Notes: a model not told the origin generated them from the sequence alone. Positions 45,493 to 57,951 are shown, counted from the first letter of the stretch. The stretch: DNA of 64,000 nucleotides from Bubalus kerabau (GCF_029407905.1 NC_073628.1:18567501-18631500); one strand, 5' to 3'. A program made the numbers and translations.

Positions 45493-45503
45493 CACCATAT
45501 GAA

Positions 45504-45815
45504 TAGGTGACTCTAAATATCCAAATGAAAAGTGATACATCTAATGTCTTTTGACTGAACTACCTTGTGTTCATGTCTCTAAAAAGCCATGGATTCCAAG
45601 CCATGCCAACAAGTTAATAACTTTTTATGGGAAAAAGGAAAATACTGCCACTGAATATGTCGATTATAAGAAACATCCTGATTTTAGAAACATTCAAACA
45701 CAAGGGGAATGCATCTTAGAAGAGAGAAAACACATCAAGTTGAAACTTAATCTGAAGAGCTCTTATACATTCACTATTTGACTTAACCTTGCCACACTTT
45801 CCTAAAGCAGCTGTG
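45504..45815. other. No gene seen
   Basis: AT-rich single-copy-looking DNA. The 76-codon frame at 45551-45781 has no recognisable homology. Confidence 0.4.
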
Positions 45816-45945
45816 AATATTATTCCCATTGTATAGATTAAATAAATGAAGCCTTCAAGGTGTTAATTAACTGCTCAAGATCTCATAGCTACTAGCCAGT
45901 ACTCTAACTCTGTTTCTGAATTCTGCACTCTTTCCACCACCCCCT
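45816..45945 (-). repeat. MIR SINE
   Basis: TATTCCCATTGTATAGATTA … TTAATTAACTGCTCAAGATC … CATAGCTACTAGCCAGTACT … TTCTGCACTCTTTCCACCAC follows the antisense MIR order. Confidence 0.72.
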
Positions 45946-48384
45946 ATTACTTTGCTGTCTTAAACTTGTAGAACCTTTGAATCTAAAATATTTTGCTGAT
46001 CACTAATAAGGAAAGGTGATTTTTGAGAGACTGCTACAGCAGATTCTTCCTAACTGCTCCTGAGATTCCTGTATGCTTGGCTAAGATTATTTTCATAACA
46101 ACTGTAATTGAGTTGGTATAAACCAAGTTCTGTGATCATCGTGAGATGATGGGTTAAACAGAGATGCTGTGGTCCCCAAAAGAGGCCAGCTTCCAAGAGC
46201 AGATCTGGATCTCTGAAAGGTCTAATGGATCATGGAGCGAAGAGCTCGCTGCTGCTCACTTCATTACATGTCTCTGCTTTTGCAGACTGAAGTTTTGAGT
46301 TGGCTTCCTTAATTACCATTGGTCTATTGCAAATTTTTCTCTACTTCTCTCTAAATCCTTGGCTGAGCAAGTGTGCAATGCCCATGAACCTCATTAGCTG
46401 GCTATGCCGTCAGCTACTTCTAGAGCATCTCAGTGATCAGGAGGGGTTTGCAGGCGGCATCTCCATGTCCTAGACTGCTAGAAGTGGATTCTGTTGTGGG
46501 GTTTGGCTATGCTTGGAGATGACTTGGACACCCCTGGGAACTCACTGAATTTAGAGCGGGAGGTACGCTTGCCTGACAAGACCTGTCCCATGGAGGCAGC
46601 TTTCAGGATTTAGGGGTGGGAAGGACAGGGACATCTGACATCCCCAGGTTCCTGCCAGCCAGCATGGCAGCTGCAATGTGTGTGGACCAGGGAGCAGGGC
46701 TGTGCCTTTGTCAACACAATAAGTGCCATGACCTTGAGAGGGGAAACAACGCCCCACTTCTCACGCACTCAGACCCACAGGAAGAGCCTCAAGCCTACTT
46801 TGTAGATCAGTATTTCCTACCTTAAATAAGAGGCAAATGTGTTTTAGACCTCACCTCCCATCTCATTGTGGGGGATGCTGTTCTGGAGGCCACAGAAATG
46901 ATCAGGGAGTTTCTACATTTGTGCCAACAAGTACCAACAGGTAAGTAGAATATCTGTTTCTGTTTATTCATGAGAGCCCCCCCAAACTACACACTCAGTG
47001 ATCATTTCAAAGTTTCAATTCTCTGTTATCTTTCAGGGGCTGGCTTTGTGTTTTAGGCCTAATTCTCTTACTAAGTCCCTTAGCATTTAGAGGAAAATGC
47101 TATGACTGAGTGAACAGTTTAGCAAAGGCAAGAGAGTGAGGTTAGAGAGAGGAGCTGATGGTAAATTTGGAAACTCGTGGAGGTTCCCAAGGCAGCAGCT
47201 CCTTGCATTAGTGAGATCAGTAAGTGATCTCCCCGTGTACTGATCAGGCCCTTTGGGAGATGAGTGGGCCCTCTGAATGGCCTCAAGAGAAAACAATGCA
47301 GAAAATGGAGACAGCGTTTGCAAGAGAAAATGGACTTTACATTCTCTTTCAATGTAGTCTGGAAATAAAATGAGATATTTACAAAACAAATAAGAAAACT
47401 GAGCTGGTCATTAAGAAAATGCCCCAACTATAATAAGGGAAAATCCAAAGTGGTTACTTCAAGAGAAGGCCCCTTTTCCAACAGCTGTTCAGAGTGTCAG
47501 CTTCATTCTCAGCCCCGTCCAGAGGCCAAGGAGCATACAGGATGTGACCTCAGCAGCCCCATCACCTTAGGAGGTCCGGGCTTCACTCTTTCCACTGTTG
47601 CAAAAGCAGCAGATGTCCCCTTGGCAATTTTTCTCCAAAGGACCCCAGAAAGTAACAGCTGCTGCAGGCTTCAGCCATTCCTTCCAGGCACTTCTGGAGA
47701 TGAGGGAATTTCCTTCCTTCCTCCGCACCCACCCCCCACCCAGTCTCCACCCACAGAGCCCAGTCTGCTCCAGCAAAGAGCACAGGACAGATCTGATATA
47801 CATAAATCAACATATTACTCATTTTCCAGCACTGCCTTTGACAGCTGTTACATGAGCACATTGTTAGAAACTGTCAAGCAGTGATACGCAGTGCCTTTCA
47901 CAACATATGTTGACTTTTATCTAATGTGGTTCCATAATTAGCCCCAGGGAGAGCGAATCCGGGCATCCACCTGGCTGTGTGAGCTCAGTTAACCTTTGCT
48001 TTCTTCAGAGGAAAGTTAGCAAGGAGTGGGGTGGAGACCCAGGCAGCTAGTCACCTGGGACTCAGAGAGAACCAGTAGCATGTGAGCTAGATAGGGTTGG
48101 CAAACTTCCCGCACTTTCCTGCCCTCTACCCTGCTCCAGGGAAAGTATGTCAGTGATCAGAGGCTGAGGAGTCCAGGTGTCATTCCTGGAAAGAGCTCCC
48201 TGGAACCTGGGCCATTCAGCATGAAAGAACTTGAAAGAAAAAGCTAAGTACTTGCTTCAGATGTTACTGTTGGTTCTACTCCTCTGTGTTTGTCTTTCAG
48301 AAAAAAGACAAAACTTGCAAACTGCATGTGGCAATAAAAGCGCATCTCCACTGAACTTCAGAGTTCAGTGGGTCACTTAGCAAG
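45946..48384. other. 2.4 kb single-copy DNA, no gene or repeat recognised
   Basis: Mixed-composition DNA. A 144-codon plus frame (47450-47884) overlaps several antisense frames of similar length and has no recognisable domain, so I treat it as chance. No mobile element was seen, which makes this one of the longer repeat-free parts. Confidence 0.4.
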
Positions 48385-48560
48385 GTGGTGTAATAGGTGG
48401 AATATGGACCTGAGATAAGAGGGTTCCAGCTCCTTCATTTACCAACAGAGGAGCATTTAGAAACCTTGTAACTCGCCAGAGCCTCCACATCCTCAGCTTC
48501 ACATGGGAATGAGGGCAGCAGGTGCTATCCTCATTCTAACATATCCTCAGCTAACCCGAG
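48385..48560 (+). repeat. MIR SINE
   Basis: GGTGGTGTAATAGGTGGAAT … GAGGGTTCCAGCTCCTTCAT … CCTTGTAACTCGCCAGAGCC … CATCCTCAGCTTCACATGGG matches the sense MIR order. Confidence 0.68.
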
Positions 48561-49984
48561 CCAAGAGTTGTTCTCCATGGCTCCTCCAGCACTATGGACA
48601 GCGCCTGGATCAAGAAATATTTTTAGTGAATGAATTTATACACAGAGTATTCTAATGAAGATCAAATGAGATGTGGAAACTTATTAAAGACAGACAATCT
48701 GTGTCCAAATATGAGTTATTTGATTTAACTTTCTATGTCTGGTTGGGGAGCCAAGTCAGAGATAGAGCTCTGGTTATCTTAGAAGCGATGGACCAGAATA
48801 GATCTGAGACAATCTGAAATGCATGAACAGGACTAAAGTCATGAGAGCTTTCAAAATATTTATTTTAAATATTTGAAGATAACTAGCATTCCCCACACAG
48901 ACACACCCCAAGTCAAAAGGAAAAAAAAAATCCCAGAAAAGAGAAATTCCTAAGAGAGACTTCTCCAGAAAGCACCGCACTTCCACCTGTCACTTAGAGA
49001 TCGTGTCTGTGCCGTCCACGAGCATCAGTCTGCCTTCCTCCCACGGTGAGCACTGCCTCTCGCACTATGGGAGCTCACCAGGAATGCAAGCTTCTAGTCT
49101 CCAGGGTGCTGTCCTTGACCTCAAGGAGTTATGCATAGAAGTACAGGGTGAAAGAGAAAAGGACCAAAGGCAGACTCCCAAAGAACAGGTGTTTTGGATA
49201 TCGATGCAAATGAGAATCCAAACTAGGGAATAAAGATGTCATAGAAACTGACAAAGAAGAAACTTATAAGAATGATTCCTCACTTAACATTATCAGGTGC
49301 CATGTGAAGTCTGAATAAGGTAGGAACTGAGAAAGATTCAGGAGATTCACTAACTAGCTATGTGAATATGATTTCACTGAGACGTGTGGACATGTAAGCA
49401 GCATTATAATGAAGGACTGCCTAGAGATCAAATGGTAAAAGTTCTAAAGGATATAAGAACTCAGAAGACGGAGGAAAGATCTCCTGGGACAGAGAGGTTA
49501 AAGGGTGATTCATCCAGAAAGTAGGAACTTAAGTGGGTCTTCAAAGCCTAGTAGAATTTGGGAGAAAAGGAAAGAGACTAGGGTTTACAGCTAGGGACAG
49601 TGGTCTAGGTACAACATGTTCCCATCCTATTCAAGGGGCAGAAGGGAGGGTTTGCGGGAGGTGAGACTGGAAAGGGGTTTGGAATCAGACTCCTAAAGAT
49701 GGGAGAAAGGCCTTAGGCGCCAGGTTCCCAGTTGATCCCACAGGCTCTAGGGCAAGGCTAATGTAAACTCAGACACTGGAGGAGAGGGATTAAAAGCAGT
49801 GTATTGGGTAGACTGGAGGGGAGATAAGACGCTAGGTGGAGGAAGGGCAGGGCACACATGGACAGTTACTCTTCTCCATAAAAACAGTATTTTCATCATA
49901 AAAGGCTTATGAAAGCATCTGTGCTTTAACATGGCATTGAGCAAATCTCTCCCCTTGAAGCAGTGTGCTAGACTTCCTCAGGTT
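48561..49984. other. No gene; possible L2-type sequence at 49500-49740
   Basis: Purine-rich 49140-49740 has the texture of an old LINE2 (AAGTGGGTCTTCAAAGCCTA…GGAAAGAGACTAGGG). The match is weak. No exon found. Confidence 0.3.
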
Positions 49985-50190
49985 CTGAGAACATGGGCTC
50001 CCAAGTTATGCAAAGCTGGTTCCAATTAGCAATTCCTGTAGGACCTTGTCAGGTTGCTTAACTTATCTAAGCTTCAGTTTCCTCATCTGTAAAATGGAGA
50101 AATTCACAGTAGCTATTCTGAAGGGCTTAAGTATAGTAACAGAGGTACTGTGTATAAACAGCTGGCACTGAATAAGAATAAGCACTGAAA
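49985..50190 (+). repeat. MIR SINE, near full length
   Basis: GGGCTCCCAAGTTATGCAAA … CCTTGTCAGGTTGCTTAACT … CTTCAGTTTCCTCATCTGTA AAATGG … GGCACTGAATAAGAATAAGC. The highly conserved CTCATCTGTAAAATGG core is intact. Confidence 0.88.
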
Positions 50191-50269
50191 AATATCATAC
50201 AATGTTATTTTTAAATAATATTGCTCAACCAGGTCAGAGAAATATCTACCAATGAGGAGCATATGAAAT

Positions 50270-51525
50270 ATTTTTTAACTGAAAGTTTACATCTTTTGAC
50301 TCCTTTCATCCACTTTGCCTGCCCCCACCCCCTGCTCTTCTGACAACCACCAATATCTTCTCTATACCTGTTGCTGGACTTGTTTGTCCGTTTTGTCTAG
50401 ATTCCACATACAAATGAAATCATTCAGTATTTGTCTTTCTTTATTTGACTTATTTCACTTATCCTAACACCCTCAAGAGCTATCCATGTTGTCACAAAGG
50501 GCAAGATTCCATTCTTTTTATGGCTGAAAAATAGTCCATTAATAGATAAGATAGATAGATCTCACGTCTTCTTTATCCATCAGCATAAAAACAGACATGT
50601 AGATCAATGGAATAGAATAGAGAAGCCAGAAGTAAACCCATGCATATATAGTCAACTAATCTATGACACAGGAGGCAAAAGTATACAATAGGAAAAGGAA
50701 AGTCGCTTCAATAAATGGTGTTGAGAAAACTGGGCAGCTGCATGCAAAAGAATGAAGCTAGATGGCCATCTTCGACCATAATTAAAAATTAATTCAAAAT
50801 TGATTAAAGACTTGAATGTAACACCTGATACCACATACTCCTAGAAGAAAACATAGGTGGCACACTCTTTGATATCAAACATGGCAATGATTTTTTTTTT
50901 GCTCCAAAAGCAAAAATAAACAAACTGCCTTAAGCTAAATGTTTCTGCACAGCAAAGGAAACCATCGACAAAATGAAAAGACAACCAAATGGGAGAAAAT
51001 ATTTGCAAACTACATACTCAGTAAGGGGTTAATATCAAAAATATATGATACAACTCAATAGCAAAAATAAATAAATAAATAGTCTGATTAAAAAATGGGC
51101 CAAGGATCTGAACAGACATTTTTCCAGAGAAGACATACAGATGGCCATCGGACACGTGAAAAGATGCTCAACATCACTGATCATCAGGGAAATGCAGATC
51201 AAAACCACAAGAAGATAACTCCTCACACCTGTCAGAATGGCCATTATCAAAAAGACAAGAGATAACAAATATTGGCAGAGATGGGGAGAAAACAGAATTC
51301 TTGTGCACTGTTGGTGGGAGTGTAACTGGTACAGCCACTGTGAAAAAACAGTACGGATATTCCTCAGAACATTAAAAATTGAATTATGATAGTCCAGCAG
51401 TACCATTTCTGGGTATTTATCCAAAGGAGACAAAAGCGCTGATTCAGAGAGATATCTGCACCCCCACGTTCACTGCAGAATTACTCACAGGAATCAAGCT
51501 ACAGAAGCAACCTAAGGACCCCACC
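50270..51525 (-). mobile_element. L1 with 5' inversion (twin-primed)
   Basis: 50270-50585 is the antisense L1 3' end (TTTTTTAACTGAAAG … CATGTTGTCACAAAGGGCAA … GGCTGAAAAATAGTCC … CTTCTTTATCCATC). From about 50590 to 51525 the sequence is sense ORF2 (AACAGACATGTAGATCAATG … ATTTGCAAACTACATACTC … ACAGAAGCAACCTAAGGACC). The sense part stops almost exactly where, in a normal L1, the antisense part would start (…CCATC…GGATAAAGAAG). That is the signature of twin priming of a minus-strand L1. No clear TSD survives. Confidence 0.8.
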
Positions 51526-51529
51526 GACT

Positions 51530-51868
51530 TCCAGTTAATCAAAAGGGATCTAGTCCCAGTGGGCCTGCCTAATAGGAGGCTCCTTCAGAAGGAGGCAGAA
51601 TTAGAAGCATCCTCCCCCTTGGGCCTTCAAAATGCAGGCTTCACAAGCCTTGCAGCCTCAGGAGAAGAACGCTACCAGCAGCCAGGGGAGCTGGGAAGAG
51701 AAGGCAAGAGTCAAGTGAGCCCCAAATCCAGGCCAGCCCTGAGCAGAGAGTCTGGTCATCTGTGCCCTGACTCTGGCTCAGGAAGACTGAACGATGGAAT
51801 GAATTTAAATTATTTAAAGCCACCACATTTGTGGTAATTCTACTGCATATAGTAACAGAAAATTAATA
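51530..51868 (+). mobile_element. MaLR-like LTR 3' part
   Basis: ATGAATTTAAATTATTTAAAGCC-type end, with AAAGCCACCACATTTGTGGT, ATAGTAACAGAAAATTAATAC and an upstream GCTTCACAAGCCTTGCAGCC block, resembles the 3' portion of MaLR-type LTRs (…AAGCCACTAAGTTTGTGGTAA…). Subfamily unknown. Confidence 0.55.
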
Positions 51869-52490
51869 CACCAAGTGCTGGCAAAGAATTGGGAATCACA
51901 CCTACCGTTTATGGCAGTGCATCTGGATCTCATTTGGAAAGCAGTCTGACATCATCGAGGGAGTCTCAAGACACACATGCTGTGTCCATCCAACTTGGTG
52001 CTCTTGCCCTCCCCCGCCCCAACATAAACCCTCCTGCCTCTTGCCCTCCCCTCCCCCAACATAAACCCTCCTGCCGAGTGTATACATACCAGAATGTTCA
52101 CAAGAGTGGGTTTAAACAGCCAAACTGTAAAAACGAGCTAAATTAAATGTCCACCGTCATGAGAATAAATAGATTGTGGTAGAAAATCAGTGCAAATCAG
52201 CTATGGAAATGAAAACACTACAGTTGTATGATAAATCATATGAACCAATCTCAGAAACATAATACTGAGTAAAGGAACAAGATGCACTAGGGTACGCTTC
52301 CATTTCCGACAGGTCTGCGAGCAGGCAAAACCCGGCAGTTGCCGTCCAGGCATACCTAGATGCATTAACTCGTACTTTCAGAGGCAAGGGAGTCATTGTC
52401 ACGAGCATCAGCGTAACGATTATCTTCCCCAGGGGAAGAGGCATTGTGTGTGGAAACTGGGGTGCTGGCAATACGTGTCTTTCCTTTCAC
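51869..52490 (+). mobile_element. L1M ORF2/3' fragment with a 2 x 37 bp tandem repeat
   Basis: CAGAATGTTCACAAGAGTGG, AGATTGTGGTAGAAAATCAG, TATGGAAATGAAAACACTAC and CCAATCTCAGAAACATAATA keep the sense L1 3' order. Within it a 37 bp unit (starting CTCTTGCCCTCCCC) is repeated at 52001-52037 and 52038-52074 with 2 mismatches. Confidence 0.65.
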
Positions 52491-53240
52491 ACTGGTGGTC
52501 ACTTTATTATTTTAAAAACTGTGCACACACGATGTACGTGCTCCTCAGTGTGAAGGATGTATCTCACAATGAAAAGACACGATGTGAAGGCTTGAATGGT
52601 GTGTCTTATCACCATTCATGATAATGGCTTATCCGCTGTCTGACAGAAACTTCTGGAAACATCGAGATGGAGGCGCCTCTGACTGGGGAATCCAAGCAGC
52701 CTGTTCTGAGCCTGGGGCTGACGGCTCAGCGTGCCACCCCGAGGAGCCTGAGCCTCATGACACCTGTGCCAGGCTTGGCAGCTGCGGCAGGCAGGAAGGA
52801 GCCATCAGGAGCAGTCACTGGTGACACACTAATAACAAGATTCATTTCTCTGAGACTCCCAGGACACAGCCAGCGAGACGGGAGAATGCTAATGCTGCCA
52901 GCTAGGGCTCTGGGAGCTGGTTACTTATTTTTATTTTTTAAGGTCAATTGTTTCGGGTCGGCACACTTATTAGAGAAAGGATCAGTGGAAAAACAGCATG
53001 GGCCTCTGTTCTAAGACCAAGAGGGAAACCCAGACAAAAGGAAGATATTCCGTCACTAATCAGGTCGGAATCCTCCCTTCCAGAGCCTGCTAGACGTGAC
53101 CGAGAGCAGAATCGGGGCCCGAGGCTGAGCTCAGGGATGGAGAGCATGAGTCAAGAGACTGTGCTGATAACACAGGTGGCCCCAGCCCTTCCTCTGCTCC
53201 AGCCGTTCCTGCAGCTTCTCTCTCTTTATCATCATCACTA
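52491..53240. other. No gene or recognisable repeat seen
   Basis: Single-copy-looking DNA. Frames of 113-115 codons lack recognisable homology. Confidence 0.4.
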
Positions 53241-53244
53241 TCCC

Positions 53245-53820
53245 TGGATTATTCTCCTATTTTGTGTAACAAATGACCACACCGAGTGACTTTAACCCAC
53301 CTAGGCTTAGCATCTCGAAGTCTTCTGTAGGGAGAAATCTGGGTCTGGTATGACTGGGTTCTCCACTCAGGCAACAAGGTGAAATTGAGATGGTCCCCAG
53401 GCTGAGGCTCTCACAGGGGCAGGGGAGAACCTGCTCCTGACTCGGTCTGCCTGTGTGGGCAGAATTCAGGTCCTTTCGGTTATAGGACTGAGGTCCCTGC
53501 TTCCTTGCTGGCTGTCCTGCATCCAGAGCTCCCTGTGTTCCTTATCACGTGCCTCCCTCCATCTTCAAAGTCAGCAGCAGAGACTTTCTTCTGAGTCCAA
53601 TTCCTCTATGGATCTGCTTTGAATCTCTGACTTCCCTAGGCTCGGGTGGTTAGGTCAGACCCACCTGGATAACCTCCCTATGTTAGGGTCAGCTGATTTG
53701 GGTCTTAATTACATTGGCAAGGCTTTACTTCAGTATCTCGATGAATAACTGGGGAAATGTATGGGTACACCAGATGCCAGGAGTATCAGGAAGTCATCTT
53801 AGAATTCTGTCTACCACAGT
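53245..53820 (-). mobile_element. MaLR-like LTR, antisense
   Basis: TTGTGTAACAAATGACCACA, TCCACTCAGGCAACAAGGTG, GTGCCTCCCTCCATCTTCAA, AGACCCACCTGGATAACCTC and a terminal TTCTGTCTACCACAG keep the antisense order of a common MaLR-type repeat. Confidence 0.6.
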
Positions 53821-54659
53821 CATAGATTGCTACCATTTTTATTCTGAACAAAGAATTCACAGAGATGTGCCTGCAGAGATGAGGTGTCCAGAATGCTCCA
53901 GCTCAGGGATGTCCAGTCCCCAGTACCTGCCTCCACTGCTGCCGTTCTCCTCTCTCCTCATCCCCCCTTTTCTACCGAGATCTTTACACACATTCATCCA
54001 GACCACTTCAGATCCTGCCAAGCCATTAGGGCCTGGAAAACTCATGTGAACAGGGATTGCGTGGTGGTTCAGAGCACAGATGCACCCAGTACTCCACACC
54101 AGTGGGTTGTATGGTGGCCCATGTGGTCACTACCCCATGGGGGCTCCATGGCCGCACTTGACCATGTGACCATCCTGCTGTTCCTCTGGTCTTGATTCCT
54201 TGCACCTGGCTCATCCAAAAGCAAGCTCATCATCTGACCACTAACTGTCTCCCCCACCCTCTTATCCTATCTCATGGTGGCCCAGCCACACATCCTACAC
54301 AAACACACACAGACACACAACACACGTTGTGTTAATCTTTGAATTCCTACTCCTAACAGAGACTGTTGATAACAAATTGACTCTCATTCTAATTAGATTC
54401 CTTTGTAAGTCATCTGATTTCTCTCTTCAGATGAGCAACTTAAACTATATATTTTTCTTTTTATCTTGGATATGTTGCTATTCTACTGTGAGGTATCTTG
54501 ACATGAATTCAGGTTTGTATATATTCTGCTCTTTGTATGTTTTGGAACATACTTTCAACGTGAAGGTTCATTTTTTTTTCCTTGAATTTTAGAAAAGTAT
54601 CACTGTCTCTTCAAATCCTGCCTCCTCTGCCATGTTCTGCCATGTATCTTGTACTCCAT
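53821..54659. other. No gene recognised; short CA patch at 54298-54325
   Basis: Mixed sequence, AT-rich after 54330. No named repeat or exon seen. Confidence 0.4.
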
Positions 54660-57130
54660 TCATCCCTCTTGGACTTACTTATTTTTAGTTAATAAACTAT
54701 TTTTAGAGCAGTTTTAGGTTCATAGCAAAGTTGAGCTGAAAGTACAGAGATTCCCCATATATCCCTTTCCCCCCACCCCTGACACACACAACCTTCCCCA
54801 CTATCAACATCCCCCACCAGATAGTTTGTTACAATCAATAAATCTACATAACATATCATTATAACCCCAAATACAGAGTTTACATCAGGGCTTACTCTTG
54901 TCTGTACATTCTACAGGTTTGGGGAAATGTATGACAACATGCGTCCAACGTTAGAGTATCATACGGAGTAGCTCCCCCCACCCTAAAAACCCTCTGTGCT
55001 CCACTGATTCATCCCTCATTCCTCCAGCCTCTGGCCACTATGATCTCTTAACTACCTCCATGGTTTGCCTTTTCTGGGGTGTCACGTAGTTGGAATCATA
55101 TGTATTCAACCTTTTCAGATTGGCTTCTTTCACTTAATAGGATGCACTGAAGTTCTCAATGTTTTTTCATAGCTTGATAGCTCATTTCTTTTTGGAGCTG
55201 AATAATATTCCATTGTCTGGATGGATCACAGTTTATTCATTCACCTACTGAAGGACATCTTGGTTGCCTCTATTTTTGGCAATTATGAATAAAATTGCCA
55301 TAAATATCCACATGCAGGTTTCTGTGTGAACATAATTTTCAATTCTTTGGGGTAAATACCAAGGAATGTGATTGCTGGATGCTATGGTAAAAGCATGTTT
55401 AGTTTTGTAACTAAAGGTCCTCTTGAGGTGAAAGAGGAGAGTGGAAAAGCTGGCTTAAAACTCAACATTCAAAAAATTTAGATCATGGCATTTGGTCCCA
55501 TCACTTCATGGCAAATATATAGGGAAACAATGGAAACAGTGACTTTATTTTCTTGGGCTCCAAAATCACTGAGAATGGTGACTGCAGCCATGAAATTAAA
55601 AGACCCTTGCTCCTTGGAAGAAAATTTATGAGCAACCTAGACAGCATATTAAAAATCAGAGACATTACTTTGCCAACAAAGATCTGTCTAGTCAAAGCTG
55701 TGGCTTTTCCAGTAATCATGTATGAATGTGAGAGTTGGACCATAAAGAAGGCTGAGTGCTGAAGAATCGATGCTTTTGAACTGTGGTGTTAGGCAAGACT
55801 CTTGAGAGTCCCTTGGACAGCAAGGAGATCAAACCAGTCAATCCTAAAGGAAATCAGTCCTATGGAAGGACTAATGCTGAAGCTCCAATACTTTGGCCAC
55901 CTGATGTGAAGAGCTGACTGACTGGAAAAGACCCTGATGCTGGGAAAGATCAAAGGCAGGGAGAGAAGGGGACGACAGAGGTCGAAATGGTTGGATGGCA
56001 TCACCAATTCAATGAACATGAGTTTGAGAAAACTCAGAAAGATAGTGAAGGACAGGGAAGCCTGGTGTGTTGCATTCCACAGGGTTGCAAAGAGTCAGAC
56101 ATGACTGAGTGACTGAACAACAAGTTTTGTAAGAAACTTACAAAATGTGATCCAAAGTGGCAGTACCATTTTTTACTCCCACCAGCAATGAATGGAAATT
56201 CCTGCTGCTTATCATATGGGTATTTTGAAAATATTTTATCCCAGTCAGTGGCTTATCTTCTCATTGTCTTGACATTACCTTTCACAGAGCAGAAGTTTTT
56301 AATTATACTGAAGTCCAGCTTATCAATTATTTCTTTTGTGCCTAGAGTGTTGTACAGAAACCATCTTCTCCATGCCCAAGGTCAAACTCAGGGTCATTAG
56401 ATTTCCTCCTGTGTATCTTCTAGGAGCTTTTCAGCTTGTGTTTCACATTTAAGTCTCCGATCTATTCTGGATTAATTTTTGTGCAGTGTGCGAGGCCTGT
56501 GTCTAGATTTATTTTCTGCGTGTGGATGTCCAGCTATTCCAGTGTATCTCTTGTAAAAGGCTGTCTGCTCCTCTGTGTTGCCTCTACTCCTCTGTCAACG
56601 ATCATTTGCTTGTATTTATGTGGTCTGTTTCTGGGCTCTCTATTCTGTTCATTAATTATTTAGTCTATTTTTTCAACAATACTGCCTTATTAATGTAAAG
56701 TAAATCTTAAAGTTGGGTAGTGTCAGTTCTCCAAATTTGTTCTTTTTCCTTCAAGAGTGTACTGGCTGCTCGGGGTCTTTTGGTTCTCCAAATCAACCAC
56801 AGAATCAGCTTGTTGATATCCACAAAGCAACTTGTTAGCATTTTAACTGATATTGCATTAACGCTATAGATCAAGTCGGGAGGAACTGACATCCTGACAA
56901 TAATGAGTCTTAAACTTGGGATATTTCTCCATTTACCTATTTCTTTTTTGGTATCTTTCATTGGAGTTTTACAGTTTCCCCATATAGGTCCTCTATATAT
57001 TTTGTTAGATATATACCTAAGTATTTCACTTTGGAGGTTGCTTGAGTAAATATTAATGTGTTTTTAACTTCACATTCCACTTGTTCATTGCTGAATTCAC
57101 TTTTCTGCTTGCTGAAATACATCCTTTAAT
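54660..57130 (-). mobile_element. Long L1 3' half, antisense, interrupted by a BovB
   Basis: Antisense L1 order across 2.5 kb: GCAGTTTTAGGTTCATAGCA, CCTCCAGCCTCTGGCCACTA, GCTGAATAATATTCCATTGT, CAAAGTGGCAGTACCATTTT, CATCTTCTCCATGCCCAAGG, TCTGTTCATTAATTATTTAG and CAGCTTGTTGATATCCACAA. It stops near 57130 with a 5'-truncated end. The BovB at 55411-56122 divides it. No intact frame. Confidence 0.88.
55411..56122 (+). mobile_element. BovB LINE 3' end, sense, nested in L1
   Basis: 5'-truncated BovB beginning CTAAAGGTCCTCTTGAGGTG and running through the ORF2 C-terminus (residual frame at 55553-55762) to GTGACTGAACAACA. A perfect 10 bp duplication AGTTTTGTAA lies at 55401-55410 and 56123-56132. The L1 reads continuously if the insert is ignored, which gives the order of events: L1 first, BovB second. 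Confidence 0.95.
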
Positions 57131-57703
57131 TTATATATATGTAATGGCCAATGGGTGGAAAACTCAATTGTCTGAAAATGCCACTGTGTTTTTCCTAGCA
57201 CTTGAATAATATTTGAAATGCAGCTAAAACTCTGAGTTGAGTTGACAGTAATTTTTCTTCAGCACTCTGGAGCCACTACACTACCGTCTTTCAGCTTCTT
57301 TTGTAGGGGGGTGTCCTAGCCACACACCCCCACCTGGGCTCTGCTCAATCCCCAGCTGCTGTGAGGACTGGATGCCCATGGCTCATGGTTGCAGCCTTCT
57401 CAAGAGATCTGCCCTGGGATGAGAAAAGCTGGCTCATCCTGAAGTGACAAGGAGGCTATGTTCCCTCCACACCTCACCACCCCATCCCACTCCATTTCCT
57501 GGTGCCTATCCAGTGAGTGACTAATACAGGAAAATAAAATTCTAGCTTTGTTGCCTCGAGGTGGGACAACTCCAAAAGTTGTTCATAGACTCTCATAGGG
57601 TCAGGTTAAGGCTCGCCTTCAGCTCCTATCTAGTGACGAGATTCTAAATGCTCCCCTTGCCCTACCCTATTCCCCTCACTATCTTTTGGGTTTACTCCTT
57701 CAG
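57131..57703. other. No gene or recognisable repeat seen
   Basis: AT-rich then mixed single-copy-looking DNA. Confidence 0.4.
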
Positions 57704-57711
57704 AAAGTCTC

Positions 57712-57951
57712 CAGACATCCCTGGTGGTCCAGTGATGAAGAATCCACCTGCCAATGCAGGGGACACAGGTTCGATTCCTGGTCTGAGAAGATCCCACATG
57801 CCGTGGGGCAACTCAGTCTTTGTGCCACTGTGGGGCAACTGAGCCCTTGTGCCCTAGAGTCCATGCAACAAGAGAAGTCACCAGTAACAAGCCTGCTTCT
57901 GCAACTAGAGAAGCCCTGCGTGCAGCAACGAAGACCCAGTGCAGCCAAAAA
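57712..57951 (+). mobile_element. CHR-type cetartiodactyl SINE
   Basis: CAGACATCCCTGGTGGTCCA, GGTTCGATTCCTGGTCTGAG, AGATCCCACATGCCGTGGGG, CAACTAGAGAAGCCCTGCGT and GACCCAGTGCAGCCAAAAA are the standard block order. A short AAAGTCTC duplication (57704-57711 and 57952-57959) flanks it. Confidence 0.92.

Larger units (their letters stand above)
43205..45503 (+). mobile_element. BovB LINE with 5' inversion (twin-primed), bounded by TSDs
   Basis: One insertion of about 2.28 kb in which the 5' (endonuclease) part is inverted relative to the 3' (reverse transcriptase) part. An 11 bp duplication with one mismatch, CATCATATGAA (43205-43215) and CACCATATGAA (45493-45503), brackets both parts. The inverted segment is 43216 to about 44119 (minus). 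The sense segment is about 44120-45492 and ends in the typical (ACTGA)n tail. BovB sequence between the linker and the RT segment is missing at the inversion boundary. This arrangement is the classical product of twin priming during target-primed reverse transcription. Confidence 0.9.

Noticed and set aside
47450..47884. 144-codon frame in single-copy DNA
   Set aside because: Three similar-length frames overlap it on both strands, and no domain or exon boundary was recognised.
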